Of a stretch of DNA of 37,941 bases, positions 15,877 to 24,236 are shown in pieces. Origin of the DNA: an uncultured Eubacteriales bacterium (GTDB lineage Bacteria; Bacillota; Clostridia; Lachnospirales; Lachnospiraceae); contig UQXZ01000013.1 of the NCBI GenBank assembly GCA_900545225.1, positions 1-37,941 on the forward strand. Reading direction: 5' to 3'. How positions within the stretch are numbered: the first letter of the stretch is position 1; each line of letters begins with the position of its first letter. The position numbers were made by a program, and so were the translations under genes. The notes under the pieces were generated by a model. The model was given only the letters and a program-made list of their open reading frames with translations, searched no databases and was not told the origin of the DNA.

Positions 15877-16953
15877 TTATAAGTACTTCTCCATACCGTT
15901 TTCTCTCATTTTTGCTAAAAGCTTCTTAATGTCGCCTGCTTTTTCCTTAGGAATAATAAGTAAAGCATCGCCTGAATCTACAACGATTAAATCTTCGATA
16001 CCGGCAGCGGCAATAAGCTTATCAGAACCTTCGATAATACAGTTCTTAACATCAAGAGAAACAACATTTCCTCTGATGATATTCTCATCTGAATCTGTTT
16101 CATTAACTCTGCTTACTGCAAGCCATGAACCAACGTCATCCCAGCCAAAGTTACCAGGGATAATATAAATGTTATCTGACTTCTCCATAACGCCGTAGTC
16201 AATTGAAATATTTTCTAAGTCAGGGAAAATGCTGTTAAGAGTTTCATCCTCTGAAGCTGTACCGATTGACTTTTCGATTTCATTTAATGAAGAGTACATT
16301 TCAGGAAGGAACTTCTCATAACATTCATTAATAGTTGAAAGCTTCCAGATGAACATACCACTGTTCCAGAGGTAGTTACCGCTTTCAAGATACTTTTTAG
16401 CAGTATCAAGATCAGGCTTCTCAACAAATGAATCAACAGTAAATGATTTGCCTTCAGGCTTTTCTTCGTTATATTTAATGTAGCCGTATCCTGTTTCAGG
16501 ATAGTTAGGAGTGATTCCGATAGTTACGAGGTTAGAACCCTTTTCAGCAATTTCACATGCACTGCTAAGTGTATCTACAAAAACATCGTTGTACTTAACT
16601 AAGTGATCTGATGGAAGAACAATCATTGTAACGTCTTCATCAGGATACTTGTGCTTAATGTGTGCTGCACCAAGTCCGATACATGGAGATGTGTTACGTC
16701 CGATAGGCTCGCAGATTATATTCTCCATTGGAATACCGGGAATCTGTTCCTTTACAAGATGTTTATAGTCCTTGTTTGTTACAACATAAACATTTTCAAC
16801 ATCAACGATAGGACTGATTCTTTCTACTGTAAGCTGAATCATTGTCTTGTCATCGTCTGTTAATGATAAAAATTGTTTAGGTAAAGACTGTCTGCTTCTA
16901 GGCCAAAATCTTTCACCTTTACCTCCGGCCATAATAAGAGCAGTTTTAATCAT
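15877..16953 (-). CDS. manC: Mannose-1-phosphate guanylyltransferase
   Basis: This 358-residue enzyme makes GDP-mannose from GTP and mannose 1-phosphate for glycan synthesis. The nucleotidyltransferase signature GGKGERFWPRSR is at residues 10-21, with PKQFL next. VLPSDH, ETGYGYI, VEKP, WNSGMFIW and GWDDVGSW follow in the canonical order. It lacks the C-terminal isomerase half found in bifunctional enzymes. It is the only minus-strand housekeeping gene in the window, transcribed from a strong promoter at 17034-17062. AGGGGG precedes the ATG. GDP-mannose would feed the flanking glycosyltransferase clusters. Confidence 0.93.
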   Translation of the reverse strand: MIKTALIMAGGKGERFWPRSRQSLPKQFLSLTDDDKTMIQLTVERISPIVDVENVYVVTNKDYKHLVKEQIPGIPMENIICEPIGRNTSPCIGLGAAHIKHKYPDEDVTMIVLPSDHLVKYNDVFVDTLSSACEIAEKGSNLVTIGITPNYPETGYGYIKYNEEKPEGKSFTVDSFVEKPDLDTAKKYLESGNYLWNSGMFIWKLSTINECYEKFLPEMYSSLNEIEKSIGTASEDETLNSIFPDLENISIDYGVMEKSDNIYIIPGNFGWDDVGSWLAVSRVNETDSDENIIRGNVVSLDVKNCIIEGSDKLIAAAGIEDLIVVDSGDALLIIPKEKAGDIKKLLAKMRENGMEKYL

Positions 16954-17033
16954 AATATCCCCCTCTGAAATACGTAATATATGAAACAGAAAATCTGTTA
17001 ATCCACTTTATATAATAATAAAACTAATAGTGT

Positions 17034-17062
17034 ATTATATATACAGTATATATAAAAGTCAA
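17034..17062 (-). promoter_or_regulatory. Sigma-A promoter for manC
   Basis: On the minus strand, TTGACT (17062-17057), a 17-bp spacer and a perfect TATAAT (17039-17034) lie 80 bases before the manC start. Confidence 0.8.
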
Positions 17063-17165
17063 AAGCAAAAAGACAGGTTAGACTACCCGGAATTACATAT
17101 TTAAGTAATGCCGTTTTTTCTATGGCAAACTCAATATTTACGGCTTTTTAAGAGAGATTATATCC

Positions 17166-17194
17166 TTGCATAATACCCCCCTTTTTCTTATAAT
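17166..17194 (+). promoter_or_regulatory. Sigma-A promoter for the small membrane protein and downstream cluster
   Basis: TTGCAT (17166-17171), a 17-bp spacer and TATAAT (17189-17194) end 25 bases before the ATG at 17220. The spacer contains a run of six C. It is divergent from the manC promoter. Confidence 0.78.
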
Positions 17195-17219
17195 TAAAGG
17201 ATAATATTCGGAGGTGCCA

Positions 17220-17396
17220 ATGGTTTTAATTATTGTATACATATCAGTGTTTGCGGCTATTCTTATTGCCATGCTGGTGATTATGTTAAGGATTAAACCT
17301 GCAAAAAAGGTTGATAAAAACGAAAAGCACACGGAATCGGGTACACTTGTATCAAAGGATACAAAAGAAGATATAGAGAACGATCAGAAAAGCTGA
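17220..17396 (+). CDS. Small single-pass membrane protein, unknown function
   Basis: This 58-residue protein has one hydrophobic helix (about residues 2-24, LIIVYISVFAAILIAMLVIM), a short basic patch (RIKPAKK) and a charged, Lys/Glu/Asp-rich cytoplasmic tail. I choose ATG 17220 rather than GTG 17214 because GGAGG occupies 17210-17214, five bases before the ATG. It has its own promoter and lies 39 bases before the exonuclease gene. I do not recognise a family; it could be a small regulator or scaffold at the membrane. Confidence 0.7.
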   Translation: MVLIIVYISVFAAILIAMLVIMLRIKPAKKVDKNEKHTESGTLVSKDTKEDIENDQKS

Positions 17397-17435
17397 TTGT
17401 TAAAAGGTTGAATTATTTAAAAGAAAGTGGTTAAT

Positions 17436-18392
17436 ATGCAATACATTGTATTTGACTTAGAATGGAATCAGTCTCCTACAGGTAGAGTTATTGCAAATGA
17501 AAACGGCAGTAGAATACCGTTTGAGATCATTGAAATAGGCGCTGTTAAGCTCGACGAGAATAAAAATGTTATCAGTTCATTTGACAGACTGATAAGGCCA
17601 CAGGTTTACTTTAAGTTTCACAAAGTGGTTGAAAATATGCTGCCTATTACTATGAAAGACCTGCAAAAGGGTAAGGATTTTAAGACAGTATACGAAGAAT
17701 TTATTAATTGGTGTGGTACTGACTTTTATTTCTGTACATGGGGTGAAGCTGATCTTATGCAACTTCAAAGAAATATGAGTTTCTACGGCATAGAGAATAA
17801 TTTTCCTATGCCTTTTCTTTATTTTGATCTTCAAAAGGTATACAGCAAACAATATCTCGACGGCAATATGACTCCGAGCCTGGAATCAGCTGTTAAGGCA
17901 CTGGACATTGCCCAGTCCATGCAATATCACAGAGCCATTCATGATGCCCAGTATACTGCACAGATAATGCAGAAGTTAAAGGACGAAGATCTTATAGAAA
18001 ATGTAAGTGTAGATACATTCAGGATACCTAAAAGACCGGCTGATGAAATTCGTAAAAGATCGAGATTTTCTGAAGAATATATTACAAGAGGTTTTGACTG
18101 TAAGGAAAAAGCTACTAAGTACAGGGAATTGAGAAAAGGAAGCTGTTTTATCTGCAGTGAAACAATGGACAGGGTAGTCCGCTGGTTTTCAGATAATAAA
18201 AATTACTATGCTGTTTTCAAATGTAAGAAGCATGGACTTATTAGTGCCAAATTCAAAGTGAAGAAAAGTGATCTGGGATATTTTTACGGAGTACGCAACA
18301 TGAGCAGAATAGATGAATCGGCTGCGGAAACCATAAAAGAAAAGAGAGATCGCGAAAGAGAAAAGCAGAAAGAATATGAAAGAAATGAATAA
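17436..18392 (+). CDS. DEDDh-family 3'-5' exonuclease with C-terminal Cys-rich region
   Basis: This 318-residue protein has an EXOIII/DnaQ-type nuclease domain at residues 1-185. FDLEWN gives Asp7 and Glu9, WGEADL gives Asp106, and YHRAIHDA gives His165 and Asp170. These complete the two-metal DEDDh site. It resembles KapD-like exonucleases of Firmicutes. The C-terminal part has CFIC and FKCKKHG, a possible zinc-binding set, then a highly charged Arg/Lys/Glu tail. ATG 17436 is preferred over GTG 17427 for its position after aaagtgg. It overlaps the next gene. The substrate, DNA or RNA, is unknown. Confidence 0.85.
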   Translation: MQYIVFDLEWNQSPTGRVIANENGSRIPFEIIEIGAVKLDENKNVISSFDRLIRPQVYFKFHKVVENMLPITMKDLQKGKDFKTVYEEFINWCGTDFYFCTWGEADLMQLQRNMSFYGIENNFPMPFLYFDLQKVYSKQYLDGNMTPSLESAVKALDIAQSMQYHRAIHDAQYTAQIMQKLKDEDLIENVSVDTFRIPKRPADEIRKRSRFSEEYITRGFDCKEKATKYRELRKGSCFICSETMDRVVRWFSDNKNYYAVFKCKKHGLISAKFKVKKSDLGYFYGVRNMSRIDESAAETIKEKRDREREKQKEYERNE

Positions 18393-19599
18393 AAACATAT
18401 TACTTGTTAGTACTAACGGTAAGTTAACAAATGGCGCCAGCCAGTGTGTGCTTATGATAGCTAACGAAATGAAAAAACGTGGAATAAATATGGTTGTGGC
18501 TACTCCTCCGGGGCCTCTTGGAGAAGAACTAAAGAAGAATGGTATTACGGTTGAACCACTACATCAGTACGTAACCATGTGGTTTAAATATACAAAGTTT
18601 ACCTTTGACAAGAAATGGAAAAGTATTGCGGTTAAGCTATATACTGCACATATGTATAAAAAGCCTATTCACAACATTGCAGAGAGTTTTGCAGTTAATC
18701 ACGTGAATCGCAGAATGGAAGAAATCATTAAGAAGCACAATATTGACTTAGTTCATATTAATGCAATAACAAGTGGATTACCTGCATTGGTACCTTTCGA
18801 AATGGGTATACCGGTTGTATGGCATATAAGAGAATTTCATTCATTAGATCTTAATCACGAATTCGTAAATGAAAAAAGATCCTATAAGATGCTTAATAAG
18901 GCAGATGCGGTAGTTGCAGTATCGGATGTTGTAAAGAATTTCTTCCAACCACATTTCAAAAAAGAAATCATCAGAATATATGATGGAGTTGATATTGAAA
19001 AGTTCTATTGCGAACGAGATATTTTAAATGATGACGTCATTAAGATTGTAATGGCAGGAAGAATTCATCCTAATAAGGGACAGGCTGTTTTGGTTAAAGC
19101 GGTTAACATGCTTGCTAAATCAGGTGTTAAGGTTATAGCTGATATTTACGGAAAAACTGATGATATTAATTATGAGAATAAAATAAAGTCATATATTGAG
19201 AGAAACGGATTATCAGACATAGTGCAGTTCAAAGGACATGTTGATAACGTAAATAAGGCAATTAGTGAGTATGATGTTTTGTGTATGTGTTCAACAAGTG
19301 AGGCATTTGGTCTTACAACAGTAGAGGGGATGTTAAGCGGTGCGCTTGTTGTTGGATCTGATTCAAAGACTGCTGCCACATCTGAATTAATAAAGGATGG
19401 AGAAACAGGACTGCTCTACAATGAAGAAGAGGGAGCAAAGAGCCTGTTTGAGGCATTTAAAAAGATTGCCGATGATAGGGAAAGCATGAAGAAGATTGCC
19501 TTAGAAGGGCAGAAATATGCTTATAATACATTTAATATAGATGAGAATATAAATAACATTTTAGAGGTGTATGATGAAGTATTACATAGAAGAAGTTGA
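18376..19599 (+). CDS. Family 4 glycosyltransferase
   Basis: This 407-residue GT-B glycosyltransferase starts with ILLVSTNGKLTNGASQ near residue 7. HIREFHSLDL lies in the linker, GRIHPNKGQAVLVKA in the C-terminal Rossmann fold, and TSEAFGLTTVEGMLSG gives the donor-binding E-x7-E motif near residue 315. It overlaps the exonuclease gene by 17 bases and the following gene by 26, so the three are co-translated. An alternative start is ATG 18385. It probably adds a sugar to a lipid-linked glycan; donor unknown. Confidence 0.87.
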   Translation: MKEMNKNILLVSTNGKLTNGASQCVLMIANEMKKRGINMVVATPPGPLGEELKKNGITVEPLHQYVTMWFKYTKFTFDKKWKSIAVKLYTAHMYKKPIHNIAESFAVNHVNRRMEEIIKKHNIDLVHINAITSGLPALVPFEMGIPVVWHIREFHSLDLNHEFVNEKRSYKMLNKADAVVAVSDVVKNFFQPHFKKEIIRIYDGVDIEKFYCERDILNDDVIKIVMAGRIHPNKGQAVLVKAVNMLAKSGVKVIADIYGKTDDINYENKIKSYIERNGLSDIVQFKGHVDNVNKAISEYDVLCMCSTSEAFGLTTVEGMLSGALVVGSDSKTAATSELIKDGETGLLYNEEEGAKSLFEAFKKIADDRESMKKIALEGQKYAYNTFNIDENINNILEVYDEVLHRRS

Positions 19600-20674
19600 T
19601 CCTGCAGAGTGGCGTAATGTTGCCACATCCAAGGCGAGAGTAGATATATTTAATATCTTAGATTCTCTTGGATACGAGAAAATCACTGTTGGCTGTAAGG
19701 AATTAAGCGGTGATTATTCTGGGGTTAAAAGAAAAGCTAAAGAATTAGCATATATCATGAATAACACAAAAGTGTGGAAACAGGCTACAGCACATCTTAA
19801 AGCAGGAGATGTGTTAGTTGTTCAGTATCCTCCTCATTTCTGGTTAAGACTCAGAAGTATTCTTGTGGGCTTAAGAAAGAGAGGCGTTCGCCTTGTTGCT
19901 GTTGTACATGATATGGATTCAATCAGATGGAATAACCGCAACAAGGTTTTCAAAAACTATTTCAGTATTGAAGACAGATTTGCCCTTCCATTCTTTAATA
20001 AAATAATAATTCATAACTCATACATGAAGGATCTTATGAAGGCTATAGGATATAAGCCAAATAAGCTTGTATCATTAGGCGTATTTGATTACTTATGGGA
20101 AAAGGATGATAATGCAATTCCTGCTGAAGAAAGAATCCATAAGGATGCACCTGTAGTTATTGCAGGTAATCTTTCACCTGGAAAAGCGACATACTTATAT
20201 AACTTCGACCACAATGTGGGAACACACTTTAATCTCTACGGAATATATATTGAAGAAGATAAGATAAAAAATCTCGACTATACATATAAGGGTGTTGGAG
20301 ATGCAGATAAGCTCCCTGAAATTCTTGAAGGAAGCTACGGTCTTGTATGGGATGGTACTGACATAGATATGTGCAGAGGTGAGTACGGAGAGTATTTAAA
20401 AGTCAATAATCCACACAAGTTTTCTTTGTATCTCGCATCATGTCTTCCTATTATCATCTGGAAGCAGGCAGCTCTTGCTGACGTAGTTGAGAAGTACAAT
20501 CTCGGATTTACAATCAATTCATTAGATGATATTGCAGTTAAGAGAAAGAATATTACTGAAGCACAATATAATCAGATGGTTGAAAATATAAAGAGATTTT
20601 CAAAGAAAGTTTCTTCTGGATACTTCATGAAGAGAGCAATGGATATTGTTGAAGGAAAAAGAAGGATTCGCTGA
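19574..20674 (+). CDS. Putative hexosyltransferase of the Gtf3/galactofuranosyltransferase-like type
   Basis: This 366-residue protein has a two-domain glycosyltransferase layout. The N-terminal part has VLVVQYPPHFWLRLRSIL and LVAVVHDMDSIRW; the C-terminal part has VVIAGNLSPGKATYLYN, YGLVWDGTDID and NNPHKFSLYLASCLPII. This set is shared by Gtf3-type glucosyltransferases and galactofuranosyltransferases of capsule clusters. GAGG at 19564-19567 fits ATG 19574 slightly better than ATG 19571. It sits between a GT4 enzyme and a polymerase-like protein, consistent with repeat-unit assembly. The donor sugar is not readable from sequence. Confidence 0.78.
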   Translation: MKYYIEEVDPAEWRNVATSKARVDIFNILDSLGYEKITVGCKELSGDYSGVKRKAKELAYIMNNTKVWKQATAHLKAGDVLVVQYPPHFWLRLRSILVGLRKRGVRLVAVVHDMDSIRWNNRNKVFKNYFSIEDRFALPFFNKIIIHNSYMKDLMKAIGYKPNKLVSLGVFDYLWEKDDNAIPAEERIHKDAPVVIAGNLSPGKATYLYNFDHNVGTHFNLYGIYIEEDKIKNLDYTYKGVGDADKLPEILEGSYGLVWDGTDIDMCRGEYGEYLKVNNPHKFSLYLASCLPIIIWKQAALADVVEKYNLGFTINSLDDIAVKRKNITEAQYNQMVENIKRFSKKVSSGYFMKRAMDIVEGKRRIR

Positions 20675-20675
20675 C

Positions 20676-21920
20676 ATGAAAAATGATAATTTAGTGGATA
20701 TCAGATCCAGAAAAAGTACAGTCCTGGTTTACATAGCTCTTGCAGTTTTTATTGTATTTAAATTATGGGAAAGAACTACCATAAGTTACAGATTAGGTGC
20801 AATTGAATATAACGGCATCACAGCGGCTGTTATGGGACTTCTTATTCTCAGACTTATTATAAGGGATTACAAGTCGCTTAAATGGATAATAGCGGATGTA
20901 CTGGTAGTAGCCGGAGCATTTTCCCTGACGGGAATGTGGGGCTATAACAAGGAACTTGTAACTCTGGCATTGCTTATTATGGCATCATTTGGAACAAGCT
21001 TTTACAATCTTGTGAAAACTTCATTTATCTCAGTAGCTGCAATGACCGGATTCGTTCTATGTTGTTATGGCTTAGGATTTGCCGAAAACCTTCGTTTTAT
21101 AAGAATTCACGATTCTGATGTATTTTATGTAAATTCATTGGGATTTGATGCATATGCGACATTATCATACTGTGCATTTATTCTGACAACAGGATACTTA
21201 TTCTTAAGAAAAGCAAGCTTTAAGTACTGGGAGATACCAATCATAATTGTTTTAGATTTCTTCGTTTTCAAAATTACAGACAACAGACTTATGTTTGTAA
21301 GTGAAGTAATCTTATTTGCCATATATGTAATTGTAAGATTGGGAAGAAATGCATTTGTTAAAAATAAGGTGTTTGCAGTCTGTTGTGCTGCAATACCTGG
21401 TGTTATAACACTTATTTCATTTATCACTTCCTATTTCTTCAATCCGAATGCTAATAACTTCCTTAACTGGTTAGATGACAAACTGGTAGGAAGACTTACA
21501 TTTACAAGACAGGCTTTTGATAAATATCCTCTTACTTTCACAGGACAGGGAGTAAAGATGACAGGTAACCTTCCGGAAGGGATGGAATATACTGCCAGTA
21601 ATCCAAAGTTCTTCATAGATAACGGATATTTATATTATTACTTTGCATACGGAGTTATTGCTCTTGCGGTAATTTTATTCATATACACTGTATTTATTTA
21701 CAGAGCGGCAAGAGAAGGACATTACACTCTCCTTGCAATATTGATTACTATTTCAATAGCTAACTTTGTAAATGCAACAATGCTTTACGTAGATTTATTT
21801 ATTCCACAGGTATTTGTACTTGGATTTTTAAATTATTTCATAAGCGGATTTACGAAAGATAAAGATGTATTTTATAGTCGAGAATTTAAAGAAATAAGAA
21901 ATAAATCTACAGGTGCATAA
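20676..21920 (+). CDS. Polytopic membrane protein, O-antigen/capsule polymerase-like (Wzy)
   Basis: This 414-residue protein has about ten hydrophobic segments and a larger extracytoplasmic loop at about residues 250-310 (LNWLDDKLVGRLTFTRQAFDKYP, then FFIDNGYLYYYFAYG). That topology and the DNGYLYYYFxYG motif resemble Wzy polymerases. ATG 20676 follows GAAGGA with a 9-base spacing; an upstream in-frame TTG (20646) lies inside the previous gene and is unlikely. It starts one base after the preceding stop. A Wzx flippase is not in the window. The call rests on topology and context. Confidence 0.72.
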   Translation: MKNDNLVDIRSRKSTVLVYIALAVFIVFKLWERTTISYRLGAIEYNGITAAVMGLLILRLIIRDYKSLKWIIADVLVVAGAFSLTGMWGYNKELVTLALLIMASFGTSFYNLVKTSFISVAAMTGFVLCCYGLGFAENLRFIRIHDSDVFYVNSLGFDAYATLSYCAFILTTGYLFLRKASFKYWEIPIIIVLDFFVFKITDNRLMFVSEVILFAIYVIVRLGRNAFVKNKVFAVCCAAIPGVITLISFITSYFFNPNANNFLNWLDDKLVGRLTFTRQAFDKYPLTFTGQGVKMTGNLPEGMEYTASNPKFFIDNGYLYYYFAYGVIALAVILFIYTVFIYRAAREGHYTLLAILITISIANFVNATMLYVDLFIPQVFVLGFLNYFISGFTKDKDVFYSREFKEIRNKSTGA

Positions 21921-22011
21921 GCTTATTGAGTTATAAAAAATAACAGACAGATTCGTTAATGAATCGGTTTTACAACTGACTTATTACAAAGTCACATAAA
22001 CAGTGCATTTT

Positions 22012-22040
22012 TTGACCGCTATTTTATTTTATGTTAGAAT
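22012..22040 (+). promoter_or_regulatory. Sigma-A promoter for trpS
   Basis: TTGACC (22012-22017), a 17-bp spacer and TAGAAT (22035-22040) lie 37 bases upstream of the trpS start. The short leader leaves no room for a T-box. Confidence 0.82.
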
Positions 22041-22077
22041 TTTGCACAAAAACAAAGAGAAGAAAAGGACTTAAAAA

Positions 22078-23163
22078 ATGGCAAAAATTATTCTTACGGG
22101 CGACAGACCCACAGGTAAGTTACATTTAGGGCATTATGTAGGTTCATTGAGAAAAAGAGTTGAGCTTCAGAACTCAGGAGAATATGATAAAATATTCATC
22201 TTAGTTGCTGATACACAGGCGCTTACTGATAACGCTGACAACCCTGAAAAAATCAGACAGAATATATTGGAAGTAACTCTCGATTACTTATCTGCGGGTA
22301 TCGATCCGGAGAAATGCAACATATTCATCCAGTCAATGTTACCTGCTCTTCCTGAACTTACAATGTATTACAGTAACCTTGTTACAGTTTCAAGATTACA
22401 GAGAAATCCTACTGTAAAATCAGAAATTGCAATGAGAGGTTTTGAGACAAATATCCCTGTTGGATTCTTTACATATCCTATCAGCCAGGCAGCGGATATT
22501 ACTGCATTTGGAGCAAATGTTGTTCCTGTAGGTGAAGATCAGGAACCTATGCTTGAGCAGGCAAGAGAAATCGTTAGAAAGTTCAATGCAACATATGGTG
22601 AAGTGCTTGTTGAGCCTGAAAGTATGCTTTCTACAAATGATACTTGCAGAAGATTACCTGGTACTGATGGTAAGGCAAAGATGAGTAAGTCTCTCGGTAA
22701 CTGTATTTACCTTTCAGACTCACCTGAAGATGTTAAGAAGAAGGTAATGGCAATGTACACAGATCCTGACCATATCCGAATCGAAGATCCTGGTAAGGTT
22801 GAGGGAAATACTGTATTTACATACCTTGATGCATTTGCTGAAGATGAAGATTTCGAGAACTTCTTACCTGAATATAAGAATCTTGATGAACTTAAGAATC
22901 ATTATAAGAGAGGTGGCTTAGGTGACGTTAAGATTAAGAAGTTCCTTAATAAGGTACTTGAAAGAATGCTTACACCTATCAGAGCAAGAAGAGCGGAATA
23001 TGAGAAAGATATTCCAAGAGTATATGAAATCTTAAGACAGGGTACAGAAAAAGCAATTGAAGCTTCAAATGAGACTCTTAGAAAAGTTAAAGAAGCAATG
23101 CGTATTAATTACTTTGAGGACAAGGAGCTTATTAAGAGTCAGTCTGAAAAGTATGCTGATTGA
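22078..23163 (+). CDS. trpS: Tryptophanyl-tRNA synthetase
   Basis: This 361-residue class I synthetase charges tRNA-Trp. The HIGH-type motif appears as PTGKLHLGHY at residues 11-20, and the KMSKS motif as KMSKSLGN near residue 201. DTQALTDNADNP and QAADITAF are typical of TrpRS. The length is slightly above the usual 330-340 residues. It has its own promoter and is followed 19 bases later by nrdR. No T-box precedes it, unlike many Firmicutes trpS genes. Confidence 0.96.
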   Translation: MAKIILTGDRPTGKLHLGHYVGSLRKRVELQNSGEYDKIFILVADTQALTDNADNPEKIRQNILEVTLDYLSAGIDPEKCNIFIQSMLPALPELTMYYSNLVTVSRLQRNPTVKSEIAMRGFETNIPVGFFTYPISQAADITAFGANVVPVGEDQEPMLEQAREIVRKFNATYGEVLVEPESMLSTNDTCRRLPGTDGKAKMSKSLGNCIYLSDSPEDVKKKVMAMYTDPDHIRIEDPGKVEGNTVFTYLDAFAEDEDFENFLPEYKNLDELKNHYKRGGLGDVKIKKFLNKVLERMLTPIRARRAEYEKDIPRVYEILRQGTEKAIEASNETLRKVKEAMRINYFEDKELIKSQSEKYAD

Positions 23164-23182
23164 TAACTATAGGAGTTAACAT

Positions 23183-23632
23183 ATGAAATGTCCATTTTGT
23201 GGTGAACTTAACAGCAGAGTTATAGATTCACGACCTACTGACAACGGTGAAATTCGCAGAAGAAGAGAGTGCGAGAGCTGTCACAAGCGTTTTACAACAT
23301 ATGAGAGAATCGAAAGTATTCCTCTCATGGTTATAAAAAAGGACAATACAAGAGAACCATATGACAGAGATAAGATAAAGTCAGGCATCAGCCGCTCATG
23401 TCATAAGAGACCGGTTTCCACAGAAGTTATTGATAAAATGACAGATGCGGTAGAGACAGAGGTTTTCAATTACGGAAGTAAAGAAATCTCAACAAATGTA
23501 ATCGGAGAATATGTTATGCAGCAGTTAAAAGATGTTGACGAGGTTGCATATGTAAGATTTGCCTCCGTTTACAGAGAATTTAAGGATGTTAATACATTCC
23601 TTGATGAGATTCAGCAATTTTTGAATAAATAA
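23183..23632 (+). CDS. nrdR: Transcriptional repressor NrdR
   Basis: NrdR is a 149-residue zinc-ribbon and ATP-cone repressor of ribonucleotide reductase genes. Zinc ligands are Cys3, Cys6, Cys30 and Cys33 (CPFC, CESC). The ATP-cone covers about residues 47-137 (VIKKDNTREPYDRDKIKSGI). AGGAG precedes the ATG. It sits between trpS and a YqeG-family gene. No NrdR-box targets were seen in this window. Confidence 0.96.
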   Translation: MKCPFCGELNSRVIDSRPTDNGEIRRRRECESCHKRFTTYERIESIPLMVIKKDNTREPYDRDKIKSGISRSCHKRPVSTEVIDKMTDAVETEVFNYGSKEISTNVIGEYVMQQLKDVDEVAYVRFASVYREFKDVNTFLDEIQQFLNK

Positions 23633-23641
23633 GGAGATTTT

Positions 23642-24166
23642 ATGAAGCTTCATTTAATTCCGAGTGCATATATTAATTCAACATATGATATTGATTTTCA
23701 GATGTTGTATGATAACGGGTTTCGAGGATTGATATTTGATATAGATAATACTCTTACACAACACGGTGCACCCGCGAAAAGCAATGCAATAAAGTTGTTT
23801 CAGGAGCTTGATGAAATAGGATTTAAGTACATTCTTATTTCAAATAATCATGAAGAAAGAGTTGCTCCATTTGCGGAGCAGGTTGGCGCCGAATATGTTG
23901 CCGATGCAGGTAAACCACTTGCAAAGGGATATGTGGCGGCAATCGAAAAAATGGATATCGATAAGGAATACGCCATTTTCATTGGAGATCAGATGTTTAC
24001 GGATATTGCAGGAGCTAATGCAGCTTCAATCAAGTCAATATTAGTAAGACCTCTTTCAAAAAAAGAGCCTTTTCATATTAAGCTAAAAAGAATGATGGAA
24101 GCTCCTATTAAGAAGATGTATCTTAAGAACCACAAAATGGGAGACTACAGCAACTTATTAAAGTAA
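23642..24166 (+). CDS. yqeG: YqeG-family HAD phosphatase
   Basis: This is a 174-residue haloacid dehalogenase-type phosphatase of the YqeG group. The catalytic motif FDIDNTL has Asp33 and Asp35, followed by SNN (motif II), KPLAKG (motif III Lys) and IGDQMFTDIAGANA (motif IV). YqeG genes in Firmicutes often precede aroE, as here. The physiological substrate is not established. AGGAGATTTT precedes the ATG, nine bases after nrdR. Confidence 0.92.
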   Translation: MKLHLIPSAYINSTYDIDFQMLYDNGFRGLIFDIDNTLTQHGAPAKSNAIKLFQELDEIGFKYILISNNHEERVAPFAEQVGAEYVADAGKPLAKGYVAAIEKMDIDKEYAIFIGDQMFTDIAGANAASIKSILVRPLSKKEPFHIKLKRMMEAPIKKMYLKNHKMGDYSNLLK

Positions 24167-24236
24167 CATTTATAAATTATAAATTTAGATCTTAATCTGT
24201 CAGATAATTATAGAAAGTACAGAAAGGTACACATAC

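Noticed and set aside
21950..21965. Weak hairpin gattc/gaatc before the trpS promoter
   Set aside because: A 5-bp AT-leaning stem with a short T-run is too weak to list as the terminator of the glycan cluster.
21921..22077. Possible T-box riboswitch before trpS
   Set aside because: The promoter at 22012-22040 leaves a leader of only about 30 bases, and no specifier stem or T-box sequence is visible.
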